From contig JBBDSW010000187.1 of assembly GCA_040904745.1 (NCBI GenBank), forward strand, positions 1 through 17,124: a stretch of DNA of 17,124 nt, read 5' to 3'. The DNA is from T1Sed10-7 sp040904745. Lineage in GTDB: Bacteria > Actinomycetota > Nitriliruptoria > Nitriliruptorales > Nitriliruptoraceae. The notes under the pieces are model-generated. The model did not search any database and had not been told where the DNA came from. It saw only the letters and a program-made list of their open reading frames with translations. Position numbers and translations under genes: made by a program. Positions 1 to 7,949 of the stretch are shown one piece after another. Every line of letters starts with the position of its first letter. Positions within the stretch are counted from its first letter, which is position 1.

Positions 1-584
<584 letters not shown>

Positions 585-806
585 GAGATCAAGGACGGCG
601 ACCCGAAGGTCGCTGCCAAGACCAGAACAACGAAGGTTCGGCGGTCACCCGGAGGTGACCGTGATCCTTCATCGAAATGGGGTTACTACTTCATTATTCA
701 CTCACCTGTTGACCGCGCCCACCAGATGGTGGTCGCGATCGACGGGGTTCGTGATCCTCCCTTGACCGAGGTCATGGGAGGCTCACTGGCTTTTGGCACC
801 CTGTGC
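585..806 (-). other. rRNA operon leader with serial hairpins (pre-16S processing region)
   Basis: There is no gene here. Between the boxA-like site and the 16S 5' end the DNA holds a run of inverted repeats: CCTCCC/GGGAGG flanking GACC/GGTC (756-781), CCACC-AGAT-GGTGG (719-732), GGTCACC-CGGA-GGTGACC (643-660) and GCGACC-CGAA-GGTCGC (598-613). Such stems are expected in a pre-rRNA leader, where they help folding and form RNase III substrates with sequence downstream of 16S. The partner strand is outside the window, so the processing stem itself cannot be shown. Short reading frames in this stretch have no support as genes. Confidence 0.7.
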
Positions 807-820
807 AGTTCTCAAGGAGC
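807..820 (-). promoter_or_regulatory. boxA-like rRNA antitermination element
   Basis: The minus strand reads GCTCCTTGAGAACT, followed by a GTGCCAAAAG segment. This closely resembles the boxA region of actinobacterial rRNA leaders (core TTTGAGAACT). In other bacteria boxA RNA recruits NusB/S10 and allows Rho-resistant transcription of rRNA. It lies about 90 nt downstream of the proximal promoter and about 220 nt before 16S, a normal position. Confidence 0.7.
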
Positions 821-914
821 GGATCGCGGCTCAGCGGGTTCTCGCCCCGGAGGGCAGAGCTTCCGATGAGTGCACCGCTTGTCCTGCGCAGCAGACCGCC
901 GCGCCGAGCGTCAG

Positions 915-944
915 ACGCTATCAGGCGGTGGTCACGCTGTCCAA
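915..944 (-). promoter_or_regulatory. rrn proximal promoter (sigma70-like)
   Basis: On the minus strand a -35 hexamer TTGGAC (939-944) and a -10 hexamer TAGCGT (915-920) are separated by 18 bp. The predicted start is near 907-909. The position directly upstream of the boxA-like element and 16S supports an rRNA promoter. It is inferred from sequence alone. Confidence 0.55.
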
Positions 945-1035
945 CCGGCGGCCGTGGGCGTCGGTGCGGAGATCCGCATCCGGGTCGGGCTCCTCCTGAA
1001 GGAGTGGAGCCGTGGCCTGCGTGGCTGGAGCGCGG

Positions 1036-1065
1036 AAGTTACCCCGCGCGGTCGTTCTCTGTCAA
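1036..1065 (-). promoter_or_regulatory. rrn distal promoter (sigma70-like, consensus -35)
   Basis: The minus strand carries a perfect -35 TTGACA (1060-1065), an 18-bp spacer and a -10 TAACTT (1036-1041). The start site would be near 1029, about 445 nt upstream of 16S. With the second promoter at 915-944 this gives the tandem-promoter arrangement common for rRNA operons. It also lies downstream of the glycosylase gene, so rRNA need not depend on read-through from that gene. Confidence 0.6.
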
Positions 1066-1175
1066 TCCGGGCCCCGTCTGCGCGGGAAGCGCTTCTGGGG
1101 AACCGGGCCGCCGGGCGGAGGTGCTGCCCGTGCGGCGATGTGCGCAACGTACGCGGTCGTCCCGGTGAGCGCGAA

Positions 1176-1200
1176 TCGACGCGACAGGAACGGGCGTCGA
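1176..1200 (-). terminator. Possible terminator hairpin after the glycosylase gene
   Basis: A 7-bp perfect inverted repeat, TCGACGC/GCGTCGA with an 11-nt loop, starts 19 nt past the glycosylase stop on the minus strand. Only two T residues follow, so an intrinsic terminator is weakly supported. The rest of the 1066-1219 interval shows no gene or other clear signal. Confidence 0.3.
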
Positions 1201-1219
1201 CCGCGCGCCGACGGGGTGG

Positions 1220-1882
1220 TCACCGTTGGTCGACGTCCGCGCGAGGTGATCTCCGGTAGCGGCTCACGCCGGCGATCCCGGCGAGGTGGAAGCGCCACGG
1301 GCGATCGGCCGCCAGGGAAACCCCGACCCGGGGACCGCGCACGATCGCCTCGGATCCCGGCTCCCAACCATCGGTGCCGAGCCACAGCCCGCCGGCCGGA
1401 TCGAGCAGGTCCATCCCGTCCTCCTCGCGGGTGATCCCGAGCCCGGCGGCCAGGCACCCGGGACCCCGCAGCAGCCCGTGGTCGTCGCGGGCCGTCGGTC
1501 GTCGGGCCCGCACCGGTTCGGCCCCTGCGAGGACACTCGCCCCCCGCAGCAGCACCGCCGCACCGGTTCCGGCCGCCTCCGCGCTGACGTTCAGCATCCA
1601 GTGGACGCCGTAGGAGCGGTAGACGTAGGCCGTCCCCGCGCGGGCGAACATCGCGGCGACCCGCGCGCTGTTGCCTCGGTAGCTGTGGCTCGCGGGATCG
1701 TCCTGGCGGTAGCCCTCGGCTTCGACGATCCGGGCGACGACCCGCACGCCGTCGAGCTCGCGGACCAGCACCGCACCGAGCAACGAGCGTGCCGCCTGGT
1801 CCGCCGCACGCTCGAGACGGTCGACCGTCAGCGCGACCGGATCCCCGTGCAGCCGCTCGGCCTCCGCAGCACTACCGGTCAT
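1220..1882 (-). CDS. 3-methyladenine DNA glycosylase (AAG/MPG family)
   Basis: This 220-residue protein matches the alkyladenine DNA glycosylase fold family. Such enzymes remove alkylated purines such as 3-methyladenine by cutting the N-glycosidic bond, the first step of base excision repair. Visible family blocks are IVEAEGYRQDDPASHSYRG (residues 52-70, holding the conserved catalytic-loop glutamate), a YVYRSYGVHWMLNV block near 87-100, the GPGCLAAGLGI segment and a C-terminal RGPRVGVSLAADRPWRF block. The length is normal for bacterial members. The ATG at 1882 was chosen because it overlaps the polX stop by 4 nt (ATGA) and the family match starts soon after; an in-frame start at 1930 lies inside polX. 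Coupling to polX suggests shared expression of two base-repair enzymes. Confidence 0.92.
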   Translation of the reverse strand: MTGSAAEAERLHGDPVALTVDRLERAADQAARSLLGAVLVRELDGVRVVARIVEAEGYRQDDPASHSYRGNSARVAAMFARAGTAYVYRSYGVHWMLNVSAEAAGTGAAVLLRGASVLAGAEPVRARRPTARDDHGLLRGPGCLAAGLGITREEDGMDLLDPAGGLWLGTDGWEPGSEAIVRGPRVGVSLAADRPWRFHLAGIAGVSRYRRSPRADVDQR

Positions 1883-3633
1883 GCCGAGCGCACGGCGTCG
1901 ATCCAGTCCCGGAACCGCTGGTGCGGCCACGTGTTGGCGACCCGGTCCCGCGCCAGCCGTGCCCGCCTGGCCTGCGCGGCACCGAACCGGGCGCGCTCGA
2001 GGTCCGCGGCGGCGTGGGCATCGGTGGAGATCACGAAGGTGCAGCCGCGCCGCTCGCCCTCACGGATCACCTCGACCGAGGCGTCCAGGCGTTGCAGGGC
2101 CGCGTTGATCTCGATCGCCGTCCCGGTCTCGGCGGCCGCGTCCAGGACCGCTTCCAGGTCCAGGGCGATGCCCTGCCGCTTCCCGATCAGACGCCCCGTG
2201 AGATGCCCGATCGCGGTCACACTCGGCTGGCGGATCGCGGCGATGACCCGAGCGGTCTGCTCCTCGACGCTGCGGTCGAAGTGGCTGTGCACGGAGGCGA
2301 CCAGCCAGTCGAACCCGGCGAGGAAGTCCTCGTCGTAGTCGAGGCCACCGTCGGGACCGATGTTGAGTTCCGCGCCGTGCAGGAGCGCGATGTCGCCCCG
2401 GCGCTCCTCGAGCGAGCGGAGCTCCTCGCGCTGGGTGAGCATCGTCTCGCGGGAGACGCCGTTGATGCGCAGGTCCTCCGCGTGGTCGGTGATGGCGAGG
2501 TACTCGAGCCCCCGGGCGACCGCAGCGTCCACCAGCGTCTCGAGCGGGTCGTGGCCATCGCCGGAGCGGTCGGTGTGGTCGTGGAGGTCGCCGCGCAGGT
2601 CCTCGACGCGGACCAGATCGGGCAGGTCGAAGGCCTCGGCGAGCTCCAGCTCACCGTCGTCCTCACGCACCTCCGGCGGCATGGGGGCGAGTTCCAGCGC
2701 CTCGTAGATCTCGTCCTCGGTGGCACGCGCCACGACCTCTCCGGCGTGGCCGTCCTCGTCCGCGACGGCCAGCGCGTACTCGTTCAGGGTCCAACCCCGA
2801 TCGATCGCCCGTTGCCGCAGACGGATGTTGTGCGCCTTGGAGCCGGTGAAGTACAGCAGGGCCGCACCGAAGCTCTCCGGCGGGACCACCCGGAGGTCGA
2901 CCTGGACCTCGTCGCGGGTGATCACCGACGTCTTGGTCTCCCCGGAGCCGATCGTGCGCTCGACCTCGTCGAGGGCGAGGAACGTCTCGTGGACGACGCC
3001 GGCATCCTCGGTGGCGACGAGGATGTCCACGTCGCCGATGTCCTCGCGGAACCGGCGGAGGCTCCCGGCGTAGGCCGCATCGACGACGCCATCCACCTCG
3101 GCCAGTGCGGCGACGATGCGCTCGGCCACCGGCAGGGCCGTGGCGATCGGGATGCGGGTGTCCTTGGAGGTGAGGCCGAGCGTCTCGATGCCGCGCCGCA
3201 TGTTCTCGGCCGTCTTCTCTCCGAGGCCCTCCAGGCCCGCGACCGAGCCGTCCTCGAGCCCTGCGGAGAGCGCCTCCAGCGAGGTGATGCCGAGCTCGGT
3301 CTCGAGCAGGCGCACCGTCTTGGGCCCGACCCCGGGGACCTGCAGGAGCTTCAGCTTCTCCTTGGGGTGCTCGTCCCGGAGACCGTCGAGCTTGGCGATC
3401 CGCCCCTCCTCGACGTACTCCCGGATCTTCGCGGCGATGCTCTTGCCGATGCCCTTGACCTTGGCGAGCTCGGTGGCCGACATCCCGGAGACGTCCTCGC
3501 CGAGGCCCTTCACCGCCCGTTCGGCGTTCTGGTAGGCGCGCACCCGGAACGAGTTCGGGTCGCCCTCGTCGAGCTCCGTCAGCGTCGCGAGCTCATCCAG
3601 CAGCCGCGCCACCTCCTCGTTGGTCCGTGCCAC
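1879..3633 (-). CDS. polX: DNA polymerase/3'-5' exonuclease PolX
   Basis: This 584-residue protein has the usual bacterial PolX layout and length. Helix-hairpin-helix motifs lie near residues 59-70 (GIGKS), 99-110 (GVGPK) and 133-145 (GLGEK). The polymerase X nucleotidyltransferase core is GSLRRFREDIGDVDIL at 190-205, with likely metal-binding Asp201, Asp203 and Asp246, followed by YFTGSKAHNIRLR at 261-273. A C-terminal PHP domain starts at DLHDHT (349-354) and continues with TDH (382-384), Glu422, VHSHF (448-452), His477 and TDAH (537-540), the expected metal ligands of its nuclease site. Family members fill short gaps during base excision repair and remove mismatched 3' ends. The GTG start has an AGGAG about 9 nt upstream. 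It follows argH after 42 nt and overlaps the glycosylase start by 4 nt. Confidence 0.96.
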   Translation of the reverse strand: MARTNEEVARLLDELATLTELDEGDPNSFRVRAYQNAERAVKGLGEDVSGMSATELAKVKGIGKSIAAKIREYVEEGRIAKLDGLRDEHPKEKLKLLQVPGVGPKTVRLLETELGITSLEALSAGLEDGSVAGLEGLGEKTAENMRRGIETLGLTSKDTRIPIATALPVAERIVAALAEVDGVVDAAYAGSLRRFREDIGDVDILVATEDAGVVHETFLALDEVERTIGSGETKTSVITRDEVQVDLRVVPPESFGAALLYFTGSKAHNIRLRQRAIDRGWTLNEYALAVADEDGHAGEVVARATEDEIYEALELAPMPPEVREDDGELELAEAFDLPDLVRVEDLRGDLHDHTDRSGDGHDPLETLVDAAVARGLEYLAITDHAEDLRINGVSRETMLTQREELRSLEERRGDIALLHGAELNIGPDGGLDYDEDFLAGFDWLVASVHSHFDRSVEEQTARVIAAIRQPSVTAIGHLTGRLIGKRQGIALDLEAVLDAAAETGTAIEINAALQRLDASVEVIREGERRGCTFVISTDAHAAADLERARFGAAQARRARLARDRVANTWPHQRFRDWIDAVRSA

Positions 3634-3675
3634 CGGTGCGCTCCTCTCCTGCTCACGGGGCCAGGGCCCCTGATC

Positions 3676-5109
3676 TCACTCACTGCCGGCGGCGGCGTGC
3701 GAGCGGTTGGCAGCGGCGGCTGCCCGTGCCCGCTCCAGCTGCGCGGCCACCGACCTCGTCGCGGTGCCGTTGACGGCATCCCGACGGTCGATCGCCTGCT
3801 GGGCGTCGAACCGGGCGGCGACGCCCGCGTCCAGTGCCGGGTGGATCCCGGCCAGCTCGTCCGCATCGAGCCCGTCGAGGTCGACGCCGCGTTCCTCGGC
3901 GAGGCGGACGACCGCACCGACGATCTCGTGTGCCTCGCGGAAGGCGACCCCGCGGGTGACGAGCTCCTCGGCCAGGTCGGTGGCCAGGGCGAACCCGCCG
4001 ACCGACGCCTCGGCCAGCCGGTCGCGGTCGAAGGTCAGCGAGGCGACCGTCCCGGTGATCGCGGGGAGGACGAGCCGGAGGGTCTCCACGGCGTCGAAGA
4101 CCGGCTCCTTGTCCTCCTGGAGGTCACGGTCGTAGGCCAGCGGGAGGGCCTTGACCGTCGTGAGCAACCCGACCAGGTCCCCGATGATGCGGCCGGCCTT
4201 GCCGCGCACGAGCTCGGCGACGTCCGGGTTGCGCTTCTGCGGCATGATCGAGCTACCGGTGGAGAACGCGTCCCCGACGCGAGCGAAGGCGAACTCCGCG
4301 CTCGCCCACAGCACGATCTCCTCCCCCAGCCGTGACAGGGTGACCGCGAGGATCGCGCAGGCGGAGAGCACCTCGAGGGCGAAGTCGCGTGAGGCGACCG
4401 CGTCGATCGAGTTGGGCGCGACCCGGGCGAAGCCGAGGTGGTCGGCGTAGGCCTGCGGATCGAGCCCGAGCGTCTGCCCGGCGAGTGCCCCCGAGCCCAG
4501 CGTCGACTCGTCCAGTCGGGCGCGGGCATCCCGGAGCCGGCCTGCGTCCCGGTCGAGCATCCACACGTAGGCCAGCAGGTGGTGGCTGAGCAGCACGGGC
4601 TGGCCGCGCTGCAGGTGGGTGTAGCCGGGGGCGTGCCAGCCGAGGTGGGCCTCGGCCTGGTCGACGAAGGCCTCCTGCAGGCCACCGACGAGGCCGATCA
4701 GCCCGTCGCAGGCGTCCCGGCACCACAGGCGCAGGTCGGAGGCGATCTGGTCGTTGCGGGAGCGGCCGGCGCGCAGCTTGCCTCCGAGGGCGCCGAGCTC
4801 CTCGACCAGCCACCGCTCGATCGCCCCGTGGACATCCTCGTCGGTGGGCAGGAACTCGAACGTGCCATCGGCGAACAGCTGCCCGCACCGCTCCAGCGCC
4901 GCGAGGAGGCGGTCACGCTCGTCCGCGCCCAGCACGCCGATGCGGTGCAGTTCGTGGACGTGCGCCCGGGACCCCGCGAGATCCTGCCGCCACAGGTGGC
5001 GGTCGAAGGCGGTGGAGACCCCGAGCGCCCAGGCGGCCTCGTCGGGGCCGGCGGTGAACCGCCCGCCCCACAGCCGCCCCGCGTCCCGTGCGTCGTCGCC
5101 GTCGGTCAC
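3676..5109 (-). CDS. argH: Argininosuccinate lyase
   Basis: This is the last enzyme of arginine synthesis, splitting argininosuccinate into arginine and fumarate in the cytoplasm. The 477-residue protein belongs to the fumarase/aspartase superfamily and is near the usual ~460-470 residues. The superfamily signature GSSIMPQKRNPD is at 285-296 and contains the flexible-loop catalytic serine. RSRND at 116-120 and YTHLQRGQP at 163-171 are the other substrate-binding blocks. The start is GTG, with a GAGGACG ribosome-binding stretch just upstream. The gene lies 64 nt after argG and is the last arginine gene of the operon. The C-terminal ~20 residues are Ala/Arg-rich and probably not structured. Confidence 0.97.
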   Translation of the reverse strand: MTDGDDARDAGRLWGGRFTAGPDEAAWALGVSTAFDRHLWRQDLAGSRAHVHELHRIGVLGADERDRLLAALERCGQLFADGTFEFLPTDEDVHGAIERWLVEELGALGGKLRAGRSRNDQIASDLRLWCRDACDGLIGLVGGLQEAFVDQAEAHLGWHAPGYTHLQRGQPVLLSHHLLAYVWMLDRDAGRLRDARARLDESTLGSGALAGQTLGLDPQAYADHLGFARVAPNSIDAVASRDFALEVLSACAILAVTLSRLGEEIVLWASAEFAFARVGDAFSTGSSIMPQKRNPDVAELVRGKAGRIIGDLVGLLTTVKALPLAYDRDLQEDKEPVFDAVETLRLVLPAITGTVASLTFDRDRLAEASVGGFALATDLAEELVTRGVAFREAHEIVGAVVRLAEERGVDLDGLDADELAGIHPALDAGVAARFDAQQAIDRRDAVNGTATRSVAAQLERARAAAAANRSHAAAGSE

Positions 5110-5173
5110 TGCCCGTCCTCGCCGTCGCTGTCCGCGACGATAGCGGCGCCGGTCTGCCCGCCCGTCCGGGCGC

Positions 5174-6394
5174 TCAGAGCGTGTCGCCGTGCTCCTGCGC
5201 CCGGGCGGCCCAGGTCTTCAGCGGCAGGCCCCACAGCTTGACGAAGCCCTCGGCCAGGGTCTGGTCGAACTGGTCCCCGGTGTCGTAGGTCGCCATCTCG
5301 TAGGTGTAGAGCCCGTACTCGTCGCTGCGGCGGCCGACGACCGTGGCCGAGCCCTTGAACAGCTGGACGCGGACCTCGCCGTTGACGTAGCGGTTGGCCT
5401 CGTCGATGAAGGCGTCGATGGCCTTCTTGAGCGGACCCCACCACAGCCCGTTGTAGATCAGCTGGGCGTAGCGCCCCTCCTCGACCCGTTTGTGATCGGC
5501 CAGTTCCTGTTCGAGGCAGAGATCCTCGAGGTCGCGGTGGGCGGTGATCAGGGTGATCGCGGCGGGGCACTCGTAGATCTCGCGGCTCTTGATGCCGACG
5601 AGGCGGTCCTCGATCATGTCGATGCGTCCGACCCCGTGCGCGCCGGCGCGGGCATCCAGTTCCGCGACCAGCTCACCCAGCGGCAGCCGGCGTCCGTCGA
5701 GGCTCACGGGCAGGCCGTTCTCGAAGGCGATCACGACCTCCTCGGGCTCGTCCGGCGCGTCCTGGGCGCTGACCGTGCGCTCGTAGACGTCCTCGGGCGG
5801 CGCGGCCCACGGGTCCTCGAGGATCCCGCACTCGGCGGTGCGGCCCCAGGCGTTCTCGTCGATCGAGTAGGGGCTCTTCTTGGTCATGGCCGGGATCGGG
5901 ATACCCCGCTCGGCGGCGTAGTCGATGGCCGCGTCGCGGGACAGGCCCCACTCGCGGATCGGGGCCATGGTCTCCAGATCGGGAGCCAGGCACATCGTGC
6001 CCACCTCGAAGCGGACCTGGTCGTTGCCCTTGCCGGTCGAGCCGTGGGCGACACCGGCGGCGCCGGTCTCGCGCGCCACCTGGACCAGGTGCTTGACGAT
6101 CAGCGGACGCGACAGGGCGGAGACCAGCGGGTACTTGCTCATGTACATCGCGTTGGCCTTGAGCGCCGGGGCGATGAAGTCGCGGGCGAACTCGGCACGG
6201 GCGTCGACGACGACGGCCTCCACGGCACCGCAGTCCAGCGCGCGCTGCTTGATCTCATCCAGGTCGTCGATGCCCTGGCCGACGTCGACGGCGCAGGCCA
6301 CCACCTCGACGTCCTTGTGTTCCTTCATCCACTCGATGGCCACGGAGGTGTCGAGGCCGCCGGAGTAGGCGAGGACGATGCGGGGCTTGCTCAT
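5174..6394 (-). CDS. argG: Argininosuccinate synthase
   Basis: The enzyme joins citrulline and aspartate with ATP to give argininosuccinate, the substrate of ArgH. It has 406 residues, normal for type I enzymes. The N-type ATP pyrophosphatase loop AYSGGLDTS is at residues 9-17. The conserved KSPYSIDENAWGR segment sits in the middle of the protein and the expected STGKGNDQVRFE segment comes before it. The ATG start has GAGGAG 8-9 nt upstream. It is 69 nt downstream of argR; that gap holds a short tandem repeat and may carry a weak internal promoter. Confidence 0.97.
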   Translation of the reverse strand: MSKPRIVLAYSGGLDTSVAIEWMKEHKDVEVVACAVDVGQGIDDLDEIKQRALDCGAVEAVVVDARAEFARDFIAPALKANAMYMSKYPLVSALSRPLIVKHLVQVARETGAAGVAHGSTGKGNDQVRFEVGTMCLAPDLETMAPIREWGLSRDAAIDYAAERGIPIPAMTKKSPYSIDENAWGRTAECGILEDPWAAPPEDVYERTVSAQDAPDEPEEVVIAFENGLPVSLDGRRLPLGELVAELDARAGAHGVGRIDMIEDRLVGIKSREIYECPAAITLITAHRDLEDLCLEQELADHKRVEEGRYAQLIYNGLWWGPLKKAIDAFIDEANRYVNGEVRVQLFKGSATVVGRRSDEYGLYTYEMATYDTGDQFDQTLAEGFVKLWGLPLKTWAARAQEHGDTL

Positions 6395-6429
6395 GTGGGA
6401 GCTCCTCAGGTCGGATCAGGGTCGTGGAC

Positions 6430-6461
6430 GTTGCTGGTCAAAGGCGTTGGTGGTCAAGGGG
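6430..6461 (-). repeat. Imperfect 16-bp tandem repeat between argR and argG
   Basis: Two adjacent 16-bp units, 6430-6445 and 6446-6461, agree at 13 of 16 positions. On the minus strand each unit contains TTGACC, a fair -35 hexamer. The downstream unit is followed after 17 bp by TGATCC, a poor -10. An internal promoter for argG-argH is possible but weakly supported. Confidence 0.5.
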
Positions 6462-6463
6462 GG

Positions 6464-6928
6464 TCACCGCAGGCCGGCACGGGTGCGCAGTTCCTCGGCG
6501 AGGCTCTGACCGCTGGTGCCTTCCTCGGCGACGACCAGGACGGTGTCGTCGCCGGAGACGGTGGCCACGACCCGCTCGAGCTCGGCGAGGTCGATGGCGG
6601 AGGCGACGGGGTGGGCACAGGCCGGGGGCGTGCGCAGGACGGCGAGGTTGCCGCTGGAGGTCACCGACGCCACGAACCGCTGCAACGTCTCATCGAGGCG
6701 CTGCCGGGCGGAGGACGGGCCGGGATCGGCGGCCAAGCGGTAGACGAGCGTGCCGTCGGCCGCCCGCACCTTGACCGCGCCGACCTCGCCGAGGTCGCGG
6801 CTGACGGTGGCTTCGTGGACGTCGATGTCCTCGGCGGCCAACGCGGCGACGACCTCCGCCTGCGAACGCAGGTGGCGGTCGGTCAGCAGCTGGCGGAGCC
6901 GCTGCTGGCGGTGTGCCTTGTCGGCCAT
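6464..6928 (-). CDS. argR: Arginine repressor ArgR
   Basis: This transcription regulator binds DNA as a hexamer when L-arginine is present and represses arginine synthesis genes. The 154-residue length is typical. The N-terminal winged helix contains the recognition segment EATVSRDLGEVGAVKV (39-54). The C-terminal oligomerisation and arginine-binding domain holds the AxAIDLAELERVVATVSGDDTVLVVA block, whose GDDT Asp pair (126-129) contacts arginine in known ArgR structures. A longer in-frame ORF extends upstream through argF, but the ATG at 6928 fits the family start and has GAGGA about 10 nt before it. The gene lies 44 nt after argF, inside the operon it is expected to control, so feedback on its own synthesis is likely. 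The probable operator is at 12509-12533. Confidence 0.95.
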   Translation of the reverse strand: MADKAHRQQRLRQLLTDRHLRSQAEVVAALAAEDIDVHEATVSRDLGEVGAVKVRAADGTLVYRLAADPGPSSARQRLDETLQRFVASVTSSGNLAVLRTPPACAHPVASAIDLAELERVVATVSGDDTVLVVAEEGTSGQSLAEELRTRAGLR

Positions 6929-6972
6929 GGGAGGGGTCCTCGCGGTGGATCTGCGGTGATCGATCGGGGTGG

Positions 6973-7920
6973 TCAGCGCGCGGCGAGCAGCCGGACGAGC
7001 AGGGCCTTCTGGGCGTGGAGGCGGTTCTCGGCCTGGTCGAAGACCCGCGAGGCCTGGGAGTCCATCACCTCGGCGGCGACCTCCTCCCCGCGGTGGGCGG
7101 GCAGGCAGTGCAGGAAGATGGCGTCGTCGGCGGCGTGGGCGAAGAGCTCCGGGGTCACCCGGTACGGGACGAAGATCTCCTGGCGGGCATCCGCTTCGGC
7201 CTCCTGGCCCATCGACGCCCAGACGTCGGTGTAGACCGCGTGCGCGCCGGTGACCGCGGCCACCGCGTCGGTGGTGACGACCGGCTCGGCTCCGGAGGCC
7301 GCGGCCAGCTCGCTCGCGCGGGCGACGATGGCCGGGTCCGGCGCGTAGCCCTCCGGGTGGGCGATGCGCACCTCGACCCCGGCCAGGGCGCCGGCGAGCA
7401 GCAACGAGTGGGCGACGTTGTTGCCGTCGCCGACGTAGGTCAGGACGCTGCCGATCAGCGACCCTCCGCGGGCCTCGCGGAGGGTCTGCAGGTCGGCGAG
7501 CGCCTGGCACGGGTGCTCGAGGTCGGTCAGGGCGTTGATGACCGGCACGTCGGCCGCGGCCGCGAGCTCGTCCAGCCGGTCCTGCCCGAAGGTCCGGACC
7601 ACGATGCCGTGCACGTAGCGGGCCAGGACGGCCCCGGTGTCGGCGATCGTCTCGCCACGCCCGAGCTGCAGCTCCGCGGAGGACAGCGGCAGCGGGTCGC
7701 CGCCGAGCTCGGTGACCGCGACCTGGAACGACACCCGGGTGCGGGTGGACGGTTTCTCGAACACCAGCGCCACGGTGCGGCCGGCCAGCGCGTCGGCGTG
7801 GGCGGCCGGGGTGTCGGTGCCGCGGGCGGCCTTGAGCTGATCGGCCAGCGCGAGCAGATCGGCCAGCTGTTCGGCGTCGAGGTCGTCGATGGAGAGGAGG
7901 TCGTCGGGGAAGGATGCCAC
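6973..7920 (-). CDS. argF: Ornithine carbamoyltransferase
   Basis: The enzyme makes citrulline from ornithine and carbamoyl phosphate. The 315-residue protein shows all main sites: the carbamoyl-phosphate loop STRTR (58-62), HPCQ (136-139), the ornithine-loop DVWASMGQE (232-240) and HCLPAHRG (271-278). The start chosen is the GTG at 7920, which has GAGG about 7 nt upstream and lies 29 nt after the argD stop. The same frame stays open far upstream through argD, but that part does not resemble the family. Confidence 0.96.
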   Translation of the reverse strand: MASFPDDLLSIDDLDAEQLADLLALADQLKAARGTDTPAAHADALAGRTVALVFEKPSTRTRVSFQVAVTELGGDPLPLSSAELQLGRGETIADTGAVLARYVHGIVVRTFGQDRLDELAAAADVPVINALTDLEHPCQALADLQTLREARGGSLIGSVLTYVGDGNNVAHSLLLAGALAGVEVRIAHPEGYAPDPAIVARASELAAASGAEPVVTTDAVAAVTGAHAVYTDVWASMGQEAEADARQEIFVPYRVTPELFAHAADDAIFLHCLPAHRGEEVAAEVMDSQASRVFDQAENRLHAQKALLVRLLAAR

Positions 7921-7949
7921 GGGGTACCTCACGGGTCGGTGGTGGGGGC

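Noticed and set aside
793..1457. Several overlapping open frames on both strands between the rRNA leader and the glycosylase gene
   Set aside because: The translations are Arg/Pro/Gly-rich with no family features, and the region holds rrn promoters and leader elements that explain it better.
1789..4335. 848-codon plus-strand open frame opposite polX and argH, and a similar 681-codon frame at 5189-7234 opposite argG, argR and argF
   Set aside because: These are mirror frames produced by GC-rich codon bias. They lie wholly opposite genes with clear family motifs and show no recognisable domain.
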